From the NCBI GenBank assembly GCA_035317605.1, contig DATHGT010000133.1:1-64000 (forward strand): a DNA stretch of 64,000 bases, in the 5' to 3' direction. A program made the position numbers and the translations under genes. The notes beneath the pieces are model-generated. The model saw only the letters and a program-made list of their open reading frames with translations, was not told the DNA's origin and did no database searches. Positions within the stretch are counted from its first letter, which is position 1; every line of letters starts with the position of its first letter. Source of the stretch: DATHGT01 sp035317605 (GTDB lineage Bacteria > Methylomirabilota > Methylomirabilia > Rokubacteriales > CSP1-6). Positions 8,829 to 17,185 of the stretch are shown here, one piece after another.

Positions 8829-8905
8829 ATCATACATGACGCTACGCGGCCCACGAACGAATCGTGCGCGCGCCGTCCCGGAACCGGCCCCGAGTGCGGT
8901 ATAGT
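8829..8905. promoter_or_regulatory. Divergent promoter region between wzm and the methyltransferase/ligase pair
   Basis: Two good -10 hexamers face outward: TATGAT read on the minus strand at 8834-8829 toward wzm, and TATAGT on the plus strand at 8900-8905 toward 8974. Neither has a convincing -35 box at 17 bp, so the promoters are weak, activator-dependent or not sigma70-type. The rest of 8752-8973 shows no other feature. Confidence 0.4.
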
Positions 8906-8973
8906 GACCGCGACATGTGCGTCAACCGCGGCCGCTCGACGCCGCTTGCTCGCGTACCGGCCGCCCCTCGACG

Positions 8974-9735
8974 ATGACGGTGACGCTGACGCCCGACGCC
9001 ATGGTGCTCGACCGGCGGCTCACCGCGGACGACTACGCGCGTTACCGCAGGCAGATCGACGAGCGGAAATCCTGGGGGTACTACCAGCGGCTGGTCATCG
9101 CCGACGCGGGCGGCCAGCGCCTGGAGACCCCGGGCAGCCACGCGTGTCTGGGCTCCCTCGCCCTGCTGGATCGTCACGGGTTCCCGAAGGACCTCGCGGG
9201 TCAGACCGTGCTCGACATCGGCTGTAACGCCGGCTTCTACTCCTTCGTGGCCAAGCTGCGCGGAGCGAAGTCCGTCCTCGGTCTCGACTCGCAGCCCCAC
9301 TACGTCGAGCAGGCGCTGCTGATGAGGGAGATCCTCGGTCTCGACGTGGAATTCCGCGTGAGCGACGGCCACGATCTCGACGCGAACGCCGGGACGTTCG
9401 ACGTGGTGATCAACACCGGCGTCATCTATCACCTGCAGAATCCCATGGACTTCCTGGTCCGCGTGGCCCAGGTCACCCGGCACCTCATGTATCTCGAGAG
9501 CGAAACCCTGCTCGACCCCAAGATGTCCGAGTACGCGTGGTTCATCGAGAAGGAATACGGCCAGGATGCCTCGAACTGGTGGATCTACGGCCCGCGCTGC
9601 GTGGAACGGATGGCGCGGGCCGCCGGGTTTCGGCAGGCCGTGTTCCAGGGCTTCGTGTGGACGCCGCCACCCGGCATGAAGACGCCGGAGGGATTCGCGC
9701 GCCAAGGACGCGGCGCCTTCCTCTGCCAGAAGTGA
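8974..9735 (+). CDS. DUF1698/CmoB-like SAM methyltransferase, paralogue of 5889-6704
   Basis: 253 residues from the ATG at 8974; in-frame starts at 8917 (upstream) and 9001 are possible, but 8974 is the ATG that keeps the N-terminal helix seen in the paralogue. VLDIGCNAGFYSF is SAM motif I; IYHLQNP and N-W-W-I-Y-G-P match the paralogue on the opposite strand. It is co-transcribed with the O-antigen-ligase-like gene (GTGA overlap at 9732-9735). Predicted to methylate a sugar residue. Confidence 0.8.
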   Translation: MTVTLTPDAMVLDRRLTADDYARYRRQIDERKSWGYYQRLVIADAGGQRLETPGSHACLGSLALLDRHGFPKDLAGQTVLDIGCNAGFYSFVAKLRGAKSVLGLDSQPHYVEQALLMREILGLDVEFRVSDGHDLDANAGTFDVVINTGVIYHLQNPMDFLVRVAQVTRHLMYLESETLLDPKMSEYAWFIEKEYGQDASNWWIYGPRCVERMARAAGFRQAVFQGFVWTPPPGMKTPEGFARQGRGAFLCQK

Positions 9736-11687
9736 GCGTGGAGTCCGCGTCCGCTCGCGCGGACGACCCGTCGTCGTTCTCCCGCGACCCCGTCACCCTC
9801 GCCGTCGGCCTCGCCGCCTTCGGTGTCCTGGCCGGCGCGCTCGGCCTCGCCGGCCTCTCGCTCCGACCGGTCGAGGCCGTCATGGTCGCGGTGCTCATCG
9901 CCTTCTTCGTGGTCAGCGTGCTGCTCTCGCCGGCCAACGGACTCGTGCTCCTCTATCTCGTGCCCCCGCTCTTCAACGGAGAGGACGGGCGTCCGTACTT
10001 CTGGCTGCTCGAGGTGCTCGTCTACCTGACCGTGGTGGTGGGCATCGTCATCCGTCTGCGGCACCGGCAACGGCTCGTCGTCCCTCACGGGGTTCTGCTC
10101 GCGATGCTCTTCGCCTCGACCGTGGTTTCGTTTCCCCTCAACCTCAGGGAGGTGTGGCTCCAGCTCCAGGTTTCGCCCTGGAGCGAGGTGCTGCAAGGCG
10201 TCCGCCGGGCCGATCTCTGGGACAACCTCTTCTACGTGCGCACCGTCCTCAACGTCGCCAGTGGCATCGGGCTGTTCGTGCTGGTCGTGAACGAGCGGTG
10301 GCCCCGCGAGCGGATCGCGCGACTGGCCGCGTCCATCGGCCTCGTCTACCTCGCCACGACCGCCCTCGGGCTGTGGTGTCACTGGCGGCCGGCGTCCCCC
10401 GCGGGCGCGTTCGTCACGCTCTGGCTCGGGGGGCCCGTGTTGGAGGGCTTTCAGAGCGTCGGTTTCAACATGTCGTATTTCGCGCAATACGCGCTCACCT
10501 ATCTTCCGCTCATGGCCCTGCCCCTGGCGCTGACGGACGTGGCACCTCGCTGGGGGGCCGCCGTCGCCCTGCTGAGCTTGATCGTCAGCGGCTACACGAT
10601 TCCCGCGGCCCACCAGAGGACGGCCTACCTCTTGTTCGTGATGGAGGTGCTGCTGTTGGTCGCGGCCGCCGTGAACTGGCGGCGGGGCCGAGGGGGACGG
10701 GCCGTCCTGGTCGTGGGGATGGGGGCCCTCGTCTTCACCGTCGTCGGGCTCGTCGTCTTCACCCCACTTGGTCACGGCATCGTCGTGCACGTCAAGCAGT
10801 TGTGGTGGAACGGCGACCCCTATCGGGTCAAGGCCCTGTCCGTCACGTGGCGCATGTTCCGCGACGAGCCACTGCTCGGCATCGGCAGCGGTCGATTCGC
10901 GGGCGTCTTCTCCCAGTACGACCAGGAGCCCAGGATGCAATGGGGCTCGTTGTCAGCTCACAACATCTACGCGCAGTTCCTCGCCGAGCAGGGCGGGCTC
11001 GGCTTGGTGAGCTTCCTCCTGCTGGTCGGGGCCGTCGTGATCCCGGCGGTGCGCAGCGTCCGCCGAGGTGGCCAGGGGCAGACGGCTCTGGTCTTCTTGC
11101 TGATATCGATGGCGGGGTGGCTGGCGTATGGGTGCCTTCAGTACACGTTCCTCATGCGATCGATGCAGGGGTATTTCTGGATCACGCTGGGGCTCCTGCT
11201 CATCTTGTCCGAGCCCTGGCGTGGTCGGCCGATGTCGAAGCGGTGGCTCGCCGCGATCGTGGTGGCGGTTCTGGTGCTGGGGTCGCTGCGCGTCGACGCC
11301 GCGCTCCGCCGTCCCGTTCCCGTCGGCTACGCCTGGGGGCTGTATCCCGGCGAGCCGGGCCAGACCCTCTGGACGCGCGGGGGCGCCGTGTTCAATTTTC
11401 CCGCGAATGGGACCCTGCTGACCCTCGCCTTCAGTTTCCCGATGCCGCAGGTGATCCACCGCCACCCGCAGCGCGCCACCGTGATCGTCGACGGCCGGCC
11501 GTTTCGTCAGATCGTCTTCGACTCGCCGTGGACCTGGGAGGTGGTCGACATTCCCATCGACAAGCCGCGCGGCGCCCCGGTCCTCGTCCAGGTGAGGGTG
11601 GCGCGGACCGTCGTGCCCGCGGCGCTCGGGATCAACACCGACACGCGCCCGCTCGGCGTCCTCATGAAGCCTCCGTCCTGGCGCTGA
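9732..11687 (+). CDS. O-antigen ligase/polymerase-like membrane protein (WaaL/Wzy_C family)
   Basis: 651 residues. The GTG at 9732 overlaps the upstream stop (GTGA); a second GTG lies at 9738. About 11-12 membrane helices span roughly residues 18-520. The large periplasmic loop carries the Wzy_C/WaaL signature: a W-R-M-F-x-D-E-P-L-L-G-I-G-S-G block followed by S-A-H-N-I-Y-A-Q-F-L-A-E-Q-G-G-L-G. Residues about 540-651 are a soluble beta-rich C-terminal domain not usual in WaaL, perhaps a glycan-contact module. It likely transfers or polymerises undecaprenyl-linked glycan in the periplasm. Ligase and polymerase cannot be told apart from sequence alone. Confidence 0.82.
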   Translation: MSVESASARADDPSSFSRDPVTLAVGLAAFGVLAGALGLAGLSLRPVEAVMVAVLIAFFVVSVLLSPANGLVLLYLVPPLFNGEDGRPYFWLLEVLVYLTVVVGIVIRLRHRQRLVVPHGVLLAMLFASTVVSFPLNLREVWLQLQVSPWSEVLQGVRRADLWDNLFYVRTVLNVASGIGLFVLVVNERWPRERIARLAASIGLVYLATTALGLWCHWRPASPAGAFVTLWLGGPVLEGFQSVGFNMSYFAQYALTYLPLMALPLALTDVAPRWGAAVALLSLIVSGYTIPAAHQRTAYLLFVMEVLLLVAAAVNWRRGRGGRAVLVVGMGALVFTVVGLVVFTPLGHGIVVHVKQLWWNGDPYRVKALSVTWRMFRDEPLLGIGSGRFAGVFSQYDQEPRMQWGSLSAHNIYAQFLAEQGGLGLVSFLLLVGAVVIPAVRSVRRGGQGQTALVFLLISMAGWLAYGCLQYTFLMRSMQGYFWITLGLLLILSEPWRGRPMSKRWLAAIVVAVLVLGSLRVDAALRRPVPVGYAWGLYPGEPGQTLWTRGGAVFNFPANGTLLTLAFSFPMPQVIHRHPQRATVIVDGRPFRQIVFDSPWTWEVVDIPIDKPRGAPVLVQVRVARTVVPAALGINTDTRPLGVLMKPPSWR

Positions 11688-11718
11688 GCCGACGCCCGCG
11701 CCATCGTTCGTCGGTCCG

Positions 11719-13038
11719 CTAGCCGGGCAGATCGACGATTCGCCAGTCGCCCCAGGCGAGATCACGGATGGCGAACTGCCAGATCACCACGCGTGTCCCA
11801 TCGAGCCGCCGCCAGCCGCGCGCCAGCTCGTTGGCGAGGACGAGACGGGACAGATACGCGCCTCCGCCGGGTAGGCAGATCTTGTCGAGCGGACGAGCGA
11901 GCTCGACGCTGAGCGTCTCCGGCAGGCCGGCGGCGAGCGGGCGGCCGATCTGGTCTGTCCCGTACATCATGCAGAAGCTGTCGCCGAGCAGGAGCACGTC
12001 CGCCGAAGGTGTCGGCTGCCACAGGGCGCCCGCGTGATCGACGACCTGCCGTACGCGAAGCGTCAGCGGCGGGTACAGCATCTGGCCGAGTGGAAGATAG
12101 AGCAGGTTGACCAGGTCGAACTGGACGAGATGGGCCTCGGCCTCCTTCGTCCGATAGGCCTGCGGGCGCGGGGGCAGGCCGGCGGCCCGGCCGATGGTCC
12201 GCGCCAGGCCGGCCGCCACCACGCCCATCGTCTCCGGAAGCCAGTGCGTGTCGGCCCGCAAGTACGCGGGCGACGTTCGGGAGCGAGCATAGATGTCGGC
12301 CGACGGATCGAACACCTCGACGCGTTCGCGCGCGAGCGCTTCCCTGAACGCGGCGTACGACGGATTCTGCGGCACCGAGTCCCAGCGCGGGACGGATCGG
12401 AATCGCTCCGGATGGATCATGTCCTTGTCGGGCGTGGGCAGGAGGATCAGGTCGATGCCGCGCGCCGCGAGCTGGCGCCGAAAGCGGATGATCGCGGGGC
12501 GGGGATCGGGTTGCTGGAGGTCGTCGGTGCTCTTGGCGGCGGCCCTCCGCCGGGCCAGCACCTGGGGATCGAGAAACCCGGGGCCCATGACGTACTCGAC
12601 CCCCATGCGGTCGAAGAGCCAGCGATGCTCGCCGACGTAGATGGTGTCGTTCCCCACGTCGAGGCGGCTGGTGATGATCGTCTGCGCCGTGGTCCGGACG
12701 ACGTGGCCGACGACCGAGCCGCGTTCGAGCGCCGTCTCGAAGCGACGGAGTCGGGCCTCGGTCGGCACCCAGGCCAGCAACCGCCGGACGCGCCGACGGA
12801 GGTCCCGTCCGAAGGGAAGCACCTCCGCTTCGAGCATTTCCGGCGACGCCGCCTCGACCGCCGCCGCCGACGGCACGCGGAAACGCCCCAGCTCCGAGCA
12901 GGCCTGCACGAGGGGCACGATGAGGATGGTGAGGAGGAGCGCGCCCACCAGCATCCAGCGCACACCCCGCGAAAACGAGGTGTGCCCCAGCTCGGCCAAG
13001 GCTTGCTCTTCGCGACTGCGGGGGGCGTCACTCGTCAT
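11719..13038 (-). CDS. AlgX/AlgJ-like SGNH-type acetyltransferase partner
   Basis: 439 residues with one N-terminal membrane helix (about 28-46), then a periplasmic SGNH-like domain. The catalytic elements of the AlgX/AlgJ (DHHW) family are visible: D263-x-H265-W in RADTHW and the nucleophile S354 in LLLGDSF. It is last in a minus-strand group after the MBOAT gene (43-bp gap), the usual pairing for O-acetylation: MBOAT passes acyl groups across the membrane and the SGNH-like protein transfers them to the polymer. The family assignment is firm; the polymer is unknown. Confidence 0.85.
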   Translation of the reverse strand: MTSDAPRSREEQALAELGHTSFSRGVRWMLVGALLLTILIVPLVQACSELGRFRVPSAAAVEAASPEMLEAEVLPFGRDLRRRVRRLLAWVPTEARLRRFETALERGSVVGHVVRTTAQTIITSRLDVGNDTIYVGEHRWLFDRMGVEYVMGPGFLDPQVLARRRAAAKSTDDLQQPDPRPAIIRFRRQLAARGIDLILLPTPDKDMIHPERFRSVPRWDSVPQNPSYAAFREALARERVEVFDPSADIYARSRTSPAYLRADTHWLPETMGVVAAGLARTIGRAAGLPPRPQAYRTKEAEAHLVQFDLVNLLYLPLGQMLYPPLTLRVRQVVDHAGALWQPTPSADVLLLGDSFCMMYGTDQIGRPLAAGLPETLSVELARPLDKICLPGGGAYLSRLVLANELARGWRRLDGTRVVIWQFAIRDLAWGDWRIVDLPG

Positions 13039-13081
13039 CGCCGCTGGCCCGGCCGTCCCGATCGCGCTCGGCTTGCCATGC

Positions 13082-14569
13082 TCAAAAGATGAAGTAGATA
13101 AACGGGTTGTAGGCCTGGGTGAACAGCACCACCAGGGCCAGCCACAGCACGGCCAGGCTGGCGCAGGCCCGCGGCCAGGTCAGGCGGCGGGTGAAGTCCC
13201 AGGCCTGCGGCGCGCTCCACACCACCACGGCCGCCAGGACGAACGTCCCCACGTAGTACGGCTTGTACACCAGTCCCCGCAGCAGATCGGCCGCCTCCGA
13301 GGTCGTGGTCAGGCCGGCCATTGTTCTCAGATACGCGACCGCGTCGGGGAGGCTGGCGGCGCGGAAGAAGACCCAACCGACGAGCACGACGAGGAACGTC
13401 GCCATCCACTGGATCGGCGGCGCCCCCCATCGCCGTCCCCTGCCGGCGAGGGCGCCCCTGCCGGCGAGGGCGCGCTCGACGGCCAGGCAACCCCCGTGCA
13501 GGCCGCCCCAGACCAGGAAGTTCCAGGACGCCCCGTGCCACAACCCACCCAGCAGCATCGTCAGGATCAAGTTCACGTAGGTGCGCACGGGCCCCCGACG
13601 GTTTCCCCCGAGTGGGATGTAGAGATAGTCCCTGAGCCACGTCGACAGTGAGATGTGCCACCGCCGCCAGAACTCCGTGATCGAGCGGCTGCGATACGGC
13701 GAATCGAAATTCTTGGCGAAGACGAAGCCGAGCATGAGGCCGAGCCCGATCGCCATGTCGGAGTAACCGGAGAAGTCGAAGTAGATCTGAAAGGCATAGG
13801 CGACGGCCCCGTACCAGGCATCGAGGGCATGGGCGCTGGGCGCCGTGAAGACGGTGTCGGCGATCTTGCCGCAGGGATTCGCCAGCAGCACCTTCTTGCC
13901 CATCCCCAGGCTGAACAGGGCCACGCCGCGGGCGAACTTGTCGACGGTGAGCGACCGTCCGGTCAGCTGCCCGGACAGGAACGAGAATTGGAGGATGGGA
14001 CCGGCCACCAGGTGGGGAAACATCGAGACGAAGCAGGAGAAGTCGACGAACCGGTCGAGGGCCCGCGCATGCCCGCGGTACACGTCGATGGTGTAGCTGA
14101 GCGACTGGAACGTGTAGAAGCTGATGCCGAGGGGCAACACGACGTGGAGCACGCCCACCCAGGCCGCCCCCTCGAAGCCGAGCCCCCTGACCAGGGCATT
14201 GTAGTTGTCGATGCCGAAGTTGAAGTATTTGAAGAACCCCAGCACGAGCAGGTTCGACACGACGGAGACCACGATGGCCCCGTGCTGAAGCCTGCTCCGG
14301 GGCGTGCCCGGCGCCAGCGCGGGGGCCGGACGCGCCCTCGCCCACAGCCGCCAGTCGTCGTGAGCGACGACCAGGCTGGCCAGCCAGTCGATCGCGGTCG
14401 TCCCGAACATGAGGACGATGAAGAGCGGGTTGCTCCATCCGTAGAAGACGTAGCCGAGCAGGGCCAGCGACAGGTTGCGCATCCGCGGGTACAGCGCGCT
14501 CACCGAAAAATAGACCGCGAGCGCGATGGGAAGAAAGTAGAAGACGAAGACCTGGGAGCTGAAGACCAT
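13082..14569 (-). CDS. MBOAT acyltransferase (AlgI-like)
   Basis: 495 residues, about 11 membrane helices. MBOAT signature residues are present: H305 in WRRWHISLSTWL and the catalytic H345 in GGLWHGASWNF. Its N-terminus (VFSSQVFVFYFLPI) is typical of AlgI/PatA-like proteins. AlgI takes acyl groups from a cytoplasmic donor to a periplasmic acyltransferase. Its neighbour at 11719-13038 is the expected AlgX/AlgJ-type partner. Confidence 0.9.
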   Translation of the reverse strand: MVFSSQVFVFYFLPIALAVYFSVSALYPRMRNLSLALLGYVFYGWSNPLFIVLMFGTTAIDWLASLVVAHDDWRLWARARPAPALAPGTPRSRLQHGAIVVSVVSNLLVLGFFKYFNFGIDNYNALVRGLGFEGAAWVGVLHVVLPLGISFYTFQSLSYTIDVYRGHARALDRFVDFSCFVSMFPHLVAGPILQFSFLSGQLTGRSLTVDKFARGVALFSLGMGKKVLLANPCGKIADTVFTAPSAHALDAWYGAVAYAFQIYFDFSGYSDMAIGLGLMLGFVFAKNFDSPYRSRSITEFWRRWHISLSTWLRDYLYIPLGGNRRGPVRTYVNLILTMLLGGLWHGASWNFLVWGGLHGGCLAVERALAGRGALAGRGRRWGAPPIQWMATFLVVLVGWVFFRAASLPDAVAYLRTMAGLTTTSEAADLLRGLVYKPYYVGTFVLAAVVVWSAPQAWDFTRRLTWPRACASLAVLWLALVVLFTQAYNPFIYFIF

Positions 14570-14605
14570 CGATCAGGTCAACCCGGCCGGCCAGGGGTCC
14601 CGTGG

Positions 14606-15850
14606 TCAACGATGACCGAGGAGCCTCGTCGAGACGTGGCGCTTGAGCGCCTGGTACGCGGGAAGGTGTCGGACCCGGTCCACGGCGGGCTTGATCGGCC
14701 CGGTATTCCGCAGCCGCTGGAGCAGACGCCAGAGGCGGAAGGCCTGGCGTCGGGCGTGGGCGCGCAGGGCCTTCTTCAACGTGCCGGCGTCGTCACGCTC
14801 GTCGACGGGCAGGGCGAACAGCTCGATGGCCGGTGAGACGAGGGGAACCTCGATCGTCTCGGGAATGCCGCGGTTGCGCGCGCACACCAGGATGCGCTCG
14901 ATGCTCTCGCCCCCCGGTCCCCGGCCCGGGCTCACCGACGCAACCCCCGCGACTTCGAATCCGCACGCGGTGAACAGCCGCTCCAGCTCGGCCCGAGCAT
15001 AGACACGGACGAACGCCCCGCCCCGGTCCTTGGCCTCGAACCACGCCTCGGAGACGAGCATCTCGGGGTCGAGCTGGACGAAGTCGACGCAGGCCCAGGC
15101 GCCGAGGGCGAGCTGGCGTTGGACGTTCTGGAGCGTCCGCACGAAGCTCGGGTAGAGATGCTCGAAGGTCGCCGAGCATACGAACAGGTCGCACTCCGCC
15201 TCCACCTGGTCGGTCATGGCGTCGCCCCGAACGAAGCGGGTGTGCTCGTCGCCGAACCTTTCGGAGAGCTTCTGGACCCGGTCGCCGGAGAGGTCCAGCC
15301 CCGTATAGCTCCGATAGGTATGTCCAGCGGCGCGCAGCGAGGCCAGCAGACGGCCGTACCCGGGACCGACCTCCAGGATGCGCCCTTGGCGGAGGGTGCC
15401 CAGGTCGACGTGGGCGCCGAGGGCGCCGATGAAGGTGTCGCCGGTCATGACCGAGCCCCAGGTGAGCGAGGCCTCGGATTCCGCGCCTTGCCACCGCTCC
15501 TTGGAGCGGGTCATCGGGTCCTCGGCCGCGAATCGCGCGGCCGAGTGCGTGTCGTAGTAGAGCGTGGAGGTGCCGTTCGGCAGCAACGCTCGGGTGTCGG
15601 CGAAGCGCACCTCGAAGCGATTCTCGCCGTACTCCAGAGACTCGAAGGGGTTGAACCAGAAGGCCCCGCGCGCGTCGACCACACCGGCGTTCAGGAGGTC
15701 GGCGCGGACGCCGCGGGCGGGGACGACGGCGACCAGGCGATCGTTCCGCACGATCTCCACGCCCACGGTCCGCCCGGGGTGTTCGCGGTCGGCCGCCCAT
15801 CCGTGGATCGAAAACATCGTGAACCGGTCGACGTGACCGTCCAGCCTCAT
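14606..15850 (-). CDS. SAM methyltransferase with N-terminal beta-rich domain
   Basis: 414 residues. Residues 1-100 (HGWAADREHPGRTV, then strands) look like a small beta-sandwich of unknown function. The class I methyltransferase fold starts near residue 140 with ILEVGPGYGRLLA and continues through Y-T-G-L-D-L-S and L-F-V-C-S-A-T-F-E-H-L. The last ~70 residues are basic and helical, with a tail resembling membrane-associated tails of polysaccharide enzymes. It sits 34 bp after the phyH-like gene and 36 bp before the MBOAT gene, so it probably belongs to a glycan decoration operon. The target is unknown. Confidence 0.75.
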   Translation of the reverse strand: MRLDGHVDRFTMFSIHGWAADREHPGRTVGVEIVRNDRLVAVVPARGVRADLLNAGVVDARGAFWFNPFESLEYGENRFEVRFADTRALLPNGTSTLYYDTHSAARFAAEDPMTRSKERWQGAESEASLTWGSVMTGDTFIGALGAHVDLGTLRQGRILEVGPGYGRLLASLRAAGHTYRSYTGLDLSGDRVQKLSERFGDEHTRFVRGDAMTDQVEAECDLFVCSATFEHLYPSFVRTLQNVQRQLALGAWACVDFVQLDPEMLVSEAWFEAKDRGGAFVRVYARAELERLFTACGFEVAGVASVSPGRGPGGESIERILVCARNRGIPETIEVPLVSPAIELFALPVDERDDAGTLKKALRAHARRQAFRLWRLLQRLRNTGPIKPAVDRVRHLPAYQALKRHVSTRLLGHR

Positions 15851-15884
15851 GGGTGACTGCGGCCCGCTCCCGGCGGCGCGGCCG

Positions 15885-16841
15885 TCATGACGGGCGCGAC
15901 GTCCAGTAGACCTTCTTCTGGTAGCAGTAGAAGCTGTGCTTCCCCCACGGGACTCGGTCGCTGTGCTCGACGTAGTGGAAGTACATCGGGTAGGTATTGG
16001 CGGGACTGTAGTGCGTCACCAGACTCCGCCGGGTCCGCGTCTCGTCGGTGTACGGCGATCCGCCGTGGCCGAGATCGGCCGACCAGATGAAGACGTCGCC
16101 CTTCTTGGCCAGGAACCTCGTGGCCGCGACCTTCCGCTGCCTGGCGCAGTCCGCGAGGTGCCGGTGGAACTGGTCGGTCTCTTCGTTTCCCGGAGGCCAC
16201 CACTTATACTTGCCCTCGAAGAGGAACTCCGGCCAGGTGTGGCTGCCCTTGTAGTACTCCAGCTCGCCCGAGCCGGGATGCACGTCCTCGAGGGCCACCC
16301 ACGAGGCCACCAGCTCCATCGGTGAGCTGACTTTGACGAAGGCGGTGTCACGGTGGATCGGCTGCTTGGATCCACGGTAGAAGCTCAAACCCTGGTGGGC
16401 CAGGACGGGACGCTCGAAGATGATCTCGAGGAAACGCTGGATCCGGGGGGCGAAGATGACCCGTCGCGCCGACTCCATGAACTCGTAGATGTCGAGGAGC
16501 TTGACGAGGTTGTCGGGCTTGAGGCGATCCTCGGGCTTGAGCGGTCGCGAGTACCCCACGCCGTCCTCGATGAGGTTCACCCACGCGTTGGGATGCCCCT
16601 TTTCCCAGACGTCCTCGATCTCCGCGCTCAACGCGTCGATCAGGTCCAGGTCGACGGCGCCCGGCATCACCACGTAGCCGTCGTCGATCCACGACATCAG
16701 GTCCGCGTGTTCCTCTTCGGTGATCACGCCGAGCCGGAGCTTGCCGTCCGCCAGCGTCTTGGCGTGACCGAGGTCGGGCCAGAGGCCGCCGAAGGGACTC
16801 CGATACTTCGGGACGAAGACGGGATTGCGGAACGGGTCCAT
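15885..16841 (-). CDS. Phytanoyl-CoA dioxygenase (PhyH) family oxygenase
   Basis: 318 residues from the ATG at 16841; an open extension upstream reaches 17129 but is not conserved-looking. The Fe(II)/2-oxoglutarate facial triad is visible: H163-x-D165 in IHRDTAF and H259 in LGHGGSP, with R271 as the likely 2-oxoglutarate anchor. PhyH-family enzymes hydroxylate or otherwise oxidise varied small substrates. Its place at the head of the methyltransferase/MBOAT/AlgX-like group suggests it oxidises a sugar or acyl decoration; the substrate is inference. Confidence 0.82.
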   Translation of the reverse strand: MDPFRNPVFVPKYRSPFGGLWPDLGHAKTLADGKLRLGVITEEEHADLMSWIDDGYVVMPGAVDLDLIDALSAEIEDVWEKGHPNAWVNLIEDGVGYSRPLKPEDRLKPDNLVKLLDIYEFMESARRVIFAPRIQRFLEIIFERPVLAHQGLSFYRGSKQPIHRDTAFVKVSSPMELVASWVALEDVHPGSGELEYYKGSHTWPEFLFEGKYKWWPPGNEETDQFHRHLADCARQRKVAATRFLAKKGDVFIWSADLGHGGSPYTDETRTRRSLVTHYSPANTYPMYFHYVEHSDRVPWGKHSFYCYQKKVYWTSRPS

Positions 16842-17185
16842 CCGAGAGGCAGATCCTAGCACATCGATCGCGCGCCACCGACGCGATTGCCGTCGATCGC
16901 CCCGACTCGCCCCAAAAAGTTGACTTTTTCGACGGCCAGGAATCAGACTCGCCGAGTGCGATTTCGCACCCGACGGGGTGAAGCATCGCGGCGGCTCGCG
17001 GGTTCCGTCACTCACCTCGACGTGACTCGCCCGTTCGAGACCGTCCCCTTCCCGCGCGATCGTCGCCGACGTCCTGACGACCCTCGTCCACATGGCCGGG
17101 CTCGTCACGCGAATCATGCCGGAGAGCATGTCTGGCCCCGGCCGTGCAGCCAGGAGCGCGCTGCCATGAGAGGGAGGACACGCTG
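16842..17185. other. 344-bp divergent intergenic region with two palindromes
   Basis: It lies between the divergent phyH-like and subtilase genes. AAAAAGT-TG-ACTTTTT (16914-16929) is a perfect inverted repeat with a 2-base centre in an otherwise GC-rich stretch, and it contains TTGACT, a possible -35 box for the plus strand, although no good -10 follows at 17 bp. GTGCG-ATTT-CGCAC (16956-16969) is a small hairpin. A strong Shine-Dalgarno AGGGAGG at 17171-17177 fixes the subtilase start. No gene or riboswitch was recognised. Confidence 0.5.

Noticed and set aside
17144..17185. Upstream start of the subtilase
   Set aside because: A strong AGGGAGG and the signal peptide select the ATG at 17186.
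16842..17185. Second c-di-GMP riboswitch before the subtilase
   Set aside because: None of the GGCAAACC or GACGCAAAGCC-type core strings is present; the same holds for the region before the beta-helix gene (4561-4764).
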